From contig JBAWEQ010000093.1 in the NCBI GenBank assembly GCA_049591295.1, positions 1-6,623 of the forward strand: a DNA stretch of 6,623 nt. The letters run 5' to 3'. The DNA comes from DTPS01 sp049591295 (lineage in GTDB: Bacteria; Acidobacteriota; UBA4820; DSQY01). Below the pieces are notes generated by a model, which was not told where the DNA came from, made no database searches, and saw only the letters and a program-made list of their open reading frames with translations. Every line of letters starts with the position of its first letter. Position 1 is the stretch's first letter. The position numbers were made by a program, and so were the translations under genes. Positions 6,168 through 6,623 of this stretch are shown here, one piece after another.

Positions 6168-6345
6168 ATGCAAGCGGGACAGAAGTGCCCAAGGTGTGGA
6201 GCAAGTCGTTGTTGGGCTGTCCGAAGAGGCGAGCGGAAGTGTTCGGTCTGGCGAAGGGAGTGACAGCCGGGAAGGCTGCCACTCTCGCTGAGTCGGATTG
6301 AGTGGAAACGTGTGGTGCACGAGTTCACCCATTGGGCTGGTCCTC
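6168..6345 (+). pseudogene. Possible decayed zinc-ribbon transposase start
   Basis: From the ATG at 6168 the frame reads MQAGQKCPRCGASRCWAVRR, then GERKCSVWRRE and a TGA at 6261-6263. The pattern CPRCG...W..RRG.R.C resembles the N-terminal zinc ribbon of IS1595-type transposases (CxxC, then CxxC), but the final cysteine is Trp. Past the stop the same frame stays open as QPGRLPLSLSRIEWKRVVHE and onward until the first CRISPR repeat at 6346. No downstream catalytic domain is present. It may be a remnant cut off by the array, or chance; the match is short and no search was possible. Confidence 0.3.
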
Positions 6346-6623
6346 CGGTTCACCCCCACGTGCGTGGGGACATCGTTCTCCCCCTCACCCCCATGCCGGC
6401 CCATCACGGTTCACCCCCACGTGCGTGGGGACATCGGAGCGAAGGCGCGGAAACCTGCGCAGGCCTCGGTTCACCCCCACGTGCGTGGGGACATCCAGAA
6501 CCTTCCACTCGGTGTCGCAGAAGAACACGGTTCACCCCCACGTGCGTGGGGACATCGGAGCCCTCAACAAGAATGACACCCAAGTCAACGGTTCACCCCC
6601 ACGTGCGTGGGGACATCGTGTCC
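6346..6623 (-). CRISPR. Type I-E-like CRISPR array, truncated by the window edge
   Basis: Five identical 29-base repeats lie at 6346-6374, 6407-6435, 6467-6495, 6528-6556 and 6589-6617. They separate four unique spacers of 32, 31, 32 and 32 bases (6375-6406, 6436-6466, 6496-6527, 6557-6588); a fifth spacer starts at 6618. On the plus strand each repeat begins CGGTTCACCC, has a stem CCCCAC/GTGGGG around GTGC, and ends GACATC. The reverse complement ends GTGAACCG, matching the ATAAACCG-like 5' handle of type I-E crRNAs, and repeat plus spacer is about 61 bases, the I-E norm. By that match the array is transcribed leftward, with the leader right of the window and 6346 the oldest end. No cas gene is in view. 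Confidence 0.95.

Larger units (their letters stand above)
5150..6345. other. Gene-poor repeat region between the regulator and the CRISPR array
   Basis: About 1.2 kb lacks any reading frame with a ribosome binding site and protein-like composition. It contains, in order, a 39-base direct duplication, two REP-like elements, an unassigned stretch (5549-5694) in which I see nothing, a 42-base tandem repeat, and a zinc-ribbon-like remnant. Open frames here arise from GC richness and from repeat periods divisible by three. Confidence 0.75.

Noticed and set aside
6321..6345. GTTCACCC match just left of the array, as a possible sixth degenerate repeat
   Set aside because: Only eight bases match, and it sits 24 bases from the first repeat rather than about 61.
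6298..6576. Frame translating the CRISPR array (VHPHVRGD, GSPPRAWGH peptides)
   Set aside because: These are classic spurious peptides from type I-E-like repeats.

Overview
The window is GC-rich bacterial DNA. The left three quarters (192-5149) is a tightly packed run of five plus-strand genes. The right quarter (5150-6623) holds no credible complete gene and is almost entirely repeat structure, ending in a CRISPR array that runs off the edge. The phylum cannot be fixed from the sequence. High GC, a FolD with an insertion before its GDV motif, an NtrC-type regulator, and REP-like palindromes that translate as the familiar 'FPRKRESR/VIPAQAGIQ' artefacts would fit a deltaproteobacterial-grade, acidobacterial or candidate-phylum soil, sediment or symbiont lineage.

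Region 1-191 is non-coding. It has a hairpin (53-71) inside a wider pair of complementary arms, then an AT-rich island with promoter-like hexamers and a strong ribosome binding site. The genes follow in order: an exported protein of unknown function (192-818); folD (815-1738); coaE (1847-2461), after the only real gap; a TldD-family zinc metalloprotease (2448-3821); and an NtrC-like AAA+ regulator (3818-5149, TTG start). Three of the four junctions overlap (ATGA, 14 bases, TTGA), so the set is probably at least partly co-transcribed and translationally coupled. FolD (one-carbon folate metabolism) and CoaE (last step of coenzyme A synthesis) are housekeeping enzymes. TldD proteases process modified peptides or unfolded peptides, usually with a TldE partner that is not seen here.

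The most unusual protein is the regulator. It has the architecture of a sigma-54 activator (receiver, AAA+, Fis-type helix-turn-helix), but the receiver lacks the acidic pair, the Walker A lysine is arginine, and the GAFTGA loop that contacts sigma-54 is absent. Walker B, the arginine-finger region, sensor II and the DNA-binding helix-turn-helix are kept. It is probably not an ordinary sigma-54 activator.

Downstream come a perfect 39-base direct duplication containing GC hairpins (5166-5256); two REP-like elements with the same inverted termini GTCAT...ATGAC (5264-5394, 5450-5548); a 42-base tandem repeat of about ten units with nested periodicities (5695-6128); a short stretch that reads like a decayed zinc-ribbon transposase start (6168-6345); and, directly abutting it, a type I-E-like CRISPR array with five identical 29-base repeats (6346-6623). 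Repeat orientation puts the leader, and probably any cas genes, beyond the right edge.
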